Shown here one piece after another: positions 6,675-7,774 of a DNA stretch of 7,774 bases. The DNA comes from an uncultured Chlorobiaceae bacterium. GTDB lineage: Bacteria; Bacteroidota; Chlorobiia; Chlorobiales; Chlorobiaceae. Within the stretch, counting starts at the first letter, position 1; every line of letters starts with the position of its first letter. Location: positions 1 through 7,774 of the forward strand of contig CAIYWF010000099.1 in the NCBI GenBank assembly GCA_903929845.1. Reading direction: 5' to 3'. The notes beneath the pieces were generated by a model. The model was not told where the DNA came from, did no database searches, and saw only the letters and a list, made by a program, of their open reading frames with translations. The position numbers were made by a program, and so were the translations under genes.

Positions 6675-7760
6675 ATGAATGAAGAGAGGTGGCACGACAT
6701 TGGAGAAGTGGCCGAGCTGTCGAAGAAGCCACTCCAGCAGATACTGGTAGGACGCACGAAGATTGCGCTGTCATGCGTTGACGGGAGCTTTGGGGCAATC
6801 CACAGCTCATGCAATCACGCGGGAGGACCGCTTGGGCACGGCACCCTTGACCGAGACTACATCGTCTGCCCATGGCACAACTGGAGGTTCCATCGCATTT
6901 CAGGTGAAGGAGAACCCGGCTTCGAGGCGGACCGTGTGCCCCGTTTCGAATTCAAGGTGGAGGGCGGTCGGCTTCTGATACGCGAGATGCCAGCTACTGA
7001 TCGCCAGAAGCTGGCGCATACGCCGCATCCGCTTGATCGCGATACGCGACGCGAGCCTGGGGCGCTTCGCGTACTGGGTATCTCGACCACGATCATGGAC
7101 AACAACAACCCACGCTATTCGACTTCCGAGGCACTGTTAGAAAGTGCTCTTGAACACGCACGAATGAGCCACTCCCTGGAGACACGCATGATCAAGCTGC
7201 GTGAACAGTCCTTTCGTGCCTGCGAAGGCAACTACTCCAAGAGCGCGCAGGCTTGTACCTGGCCGTGCAGCATCTCACAGATGGACCCGGCTGACGGAAT
7301 GCACGCGGTGTATGATAACCTGGTCTTTTGGGCTGACGTCGTTCTTGTTGCGACGCCCATCCGCTGGGGTGTGGCGAGTTCATTATACTTCAAGATGGCG
7401 GAGCGCCTGAACACGGTGCAAAACCAAATCACGCTGAAGAACCGCGTCATGCTGAAGAACAAAGTTGCGGGGTTCATCGTGACTGGAGGACAGGACAACA
7501 TTCAGGCCGTCGCCGGGCAGATGATGCTGTTCTTTGGCGAACTGGGTATGCACTTTCCCCAGTTTCCGTTCATGGCTCACAGTCGCGGCTGGACGGCGGA
7601 AGATATGGAGCGCAACGTTGAGATGGTCAAGCACAACAAAAAGCTGCATGACGGTGCGCGCGCCCTGCTCGACCGCTGTCTGGATATGGCACAGCGCCTG
7701 CAGAGCGGTGCCGCGCCGGAGTTCGAAAGAGCTGGAAGAAAAGCCTCCGGGCTTGAGTGA
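6675..7760 (+). CDS. Fusion protein: N-terminal Rieske [2Fe-2S] domain plus flavodoxin-like NAD(P)H:FMN-reductase-type domain
   Basis: A 361-aa soluble protein without signal peptide or membrane segment. Residues about 5-104 form a Rieske ferredoxin-type domain: cluster ligands C46-x-H48 and C65-x2-H68 in SCNHAGGPLGHG and CPWHNWRFH, the pattern seen in Rieske ferredoxins and oxygenase subunits. After a linker (105-130), residues 131-340 look like the flavodoxin fold of the FMN_red/WrbA group: a beta strand and phosphate-loop region LRVLGISTT (131-139), a WADVVLVATPIRWG strand-loop (219-232) and GGQDNIQAVAGQ (271-282). Three cysteines (C183, C194, C198) sit where iron-sulfur flavoproteins carry cysteines, but the spacing differs. 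Expected role: moving electrons between NAD(P)H, FMN and the [2Fe-2S] cluster in the cytoplasm. The partner and substrate are unknown. By eye its codons are more GC-rich than those of its neighbours, and it has its own strong Shine-Dalgarno, so it may have arrived separately. Confidence 0.85.
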   Translation: MNEERWHDIGEVAELSKKPLQQILVGRTKIALSCVDGSFGAIHSSCNHAGGPLGHGTLDRDYIVCPWHNWRFHRISGEGEPGFEADRVPRFEFKVEGGRLLIREMPATDRQKLAHTPHPLDRDTRREPGALRVLGISTTIMDNNNPRYSTSEALLESALEHARMSHSLETRMIKLREQSFRACEGNYSKSAQACTWPCSISQMDPADGMHAVYDNLVFWADVVLVATPIRWGVASSLYFKMAERLNTVQNQITLKNRVMLKNKVAGFIVTGGQDNIQAVAGQMMLFFGELGMHFPQFPFMAHSRGWTAEDMERNVEMVKHNKKLHDGARALLDRCLDMAQRLQSGAAPEFERAGRKASGLE

Positions 7761-7774
7761 ACGTATTGGTGACA

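Noticed and set aside
1..7774. CRISPR arrays or other long repeats
   Set aside because: None seen on reading; the only repeats are the short ones listed and the TolC internal protein duplication.

Overview
The window comes from a Gram-negative bacterium. It encodes a TolC-type outer-membrane channel, a periplasmic adaptor and an inner-membrane pump, which only make sense together in a two-membrane cell. GC content looks moderate. The efflux genes have weak or badly spaced Shine-Dalgarno sequences, and a FhlA-type sigma-54 activator is present. This would fit a green sulfur bacterium (Chlorobiota), but I cannot prove that from sequence alone, and a deltaproteobacterial-type genome is also possible.

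Layout. (1) Positions 1-1912, minus strand: a sigma-54-dependent activator with two GAF domains and an AAA+ domain, as in FhlA. Its C-terminal DNA-binding end runs off the left edge. (2) Positions 1913-2071: a compact divergent control region. It holds a near-consensus -24/-12 sigma-54 promoter facing right, a perfect 12-bp palindrome about 110 bp upstream of the predicted start site, A/T tracts between the two, and a perfect TATAAT facing left for the regulator. (3) Positions 2072-6494, plus strand: a four-gene operon in the order TolC-family channel, universal stress protein, EmrA/HlyD-type adaptor, EmrB-type (DHA2) drug:H+ antiporter. Junctions are a 1-nt gap, a 14-nt overlap and a 20-nt gap. 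(4) Positions 6495-6674: a non-coding spacer with inverted repeats and no convincing terminator or promoter. (5) Positions 6675-7760, plus strand: a separate gene with a strong Shine-Dalgarno sequence, encoding a Rieske [2Fe-2S] domain fused to a flavodoxin-like NAD(P)H:FMN-reductase-type domain. The last 14 bases hold nothing recognisable.

How it probably works (inference). A small molecule or redox signal binds the GAF domains of the activator. The activator binds upstream, possibly at the palindrome, and remodels sigma-54 RNA polymerase at the -24/-12 promoter. This switches on a complete inner-to-outer-membrane efflux machine together with a cytoplasmic Usp protein. The most notable points are the sigma-54 control of a drug-efflux operon, the stress protein built into that operon, and the Rieske-flavodoxin fusion downstream.
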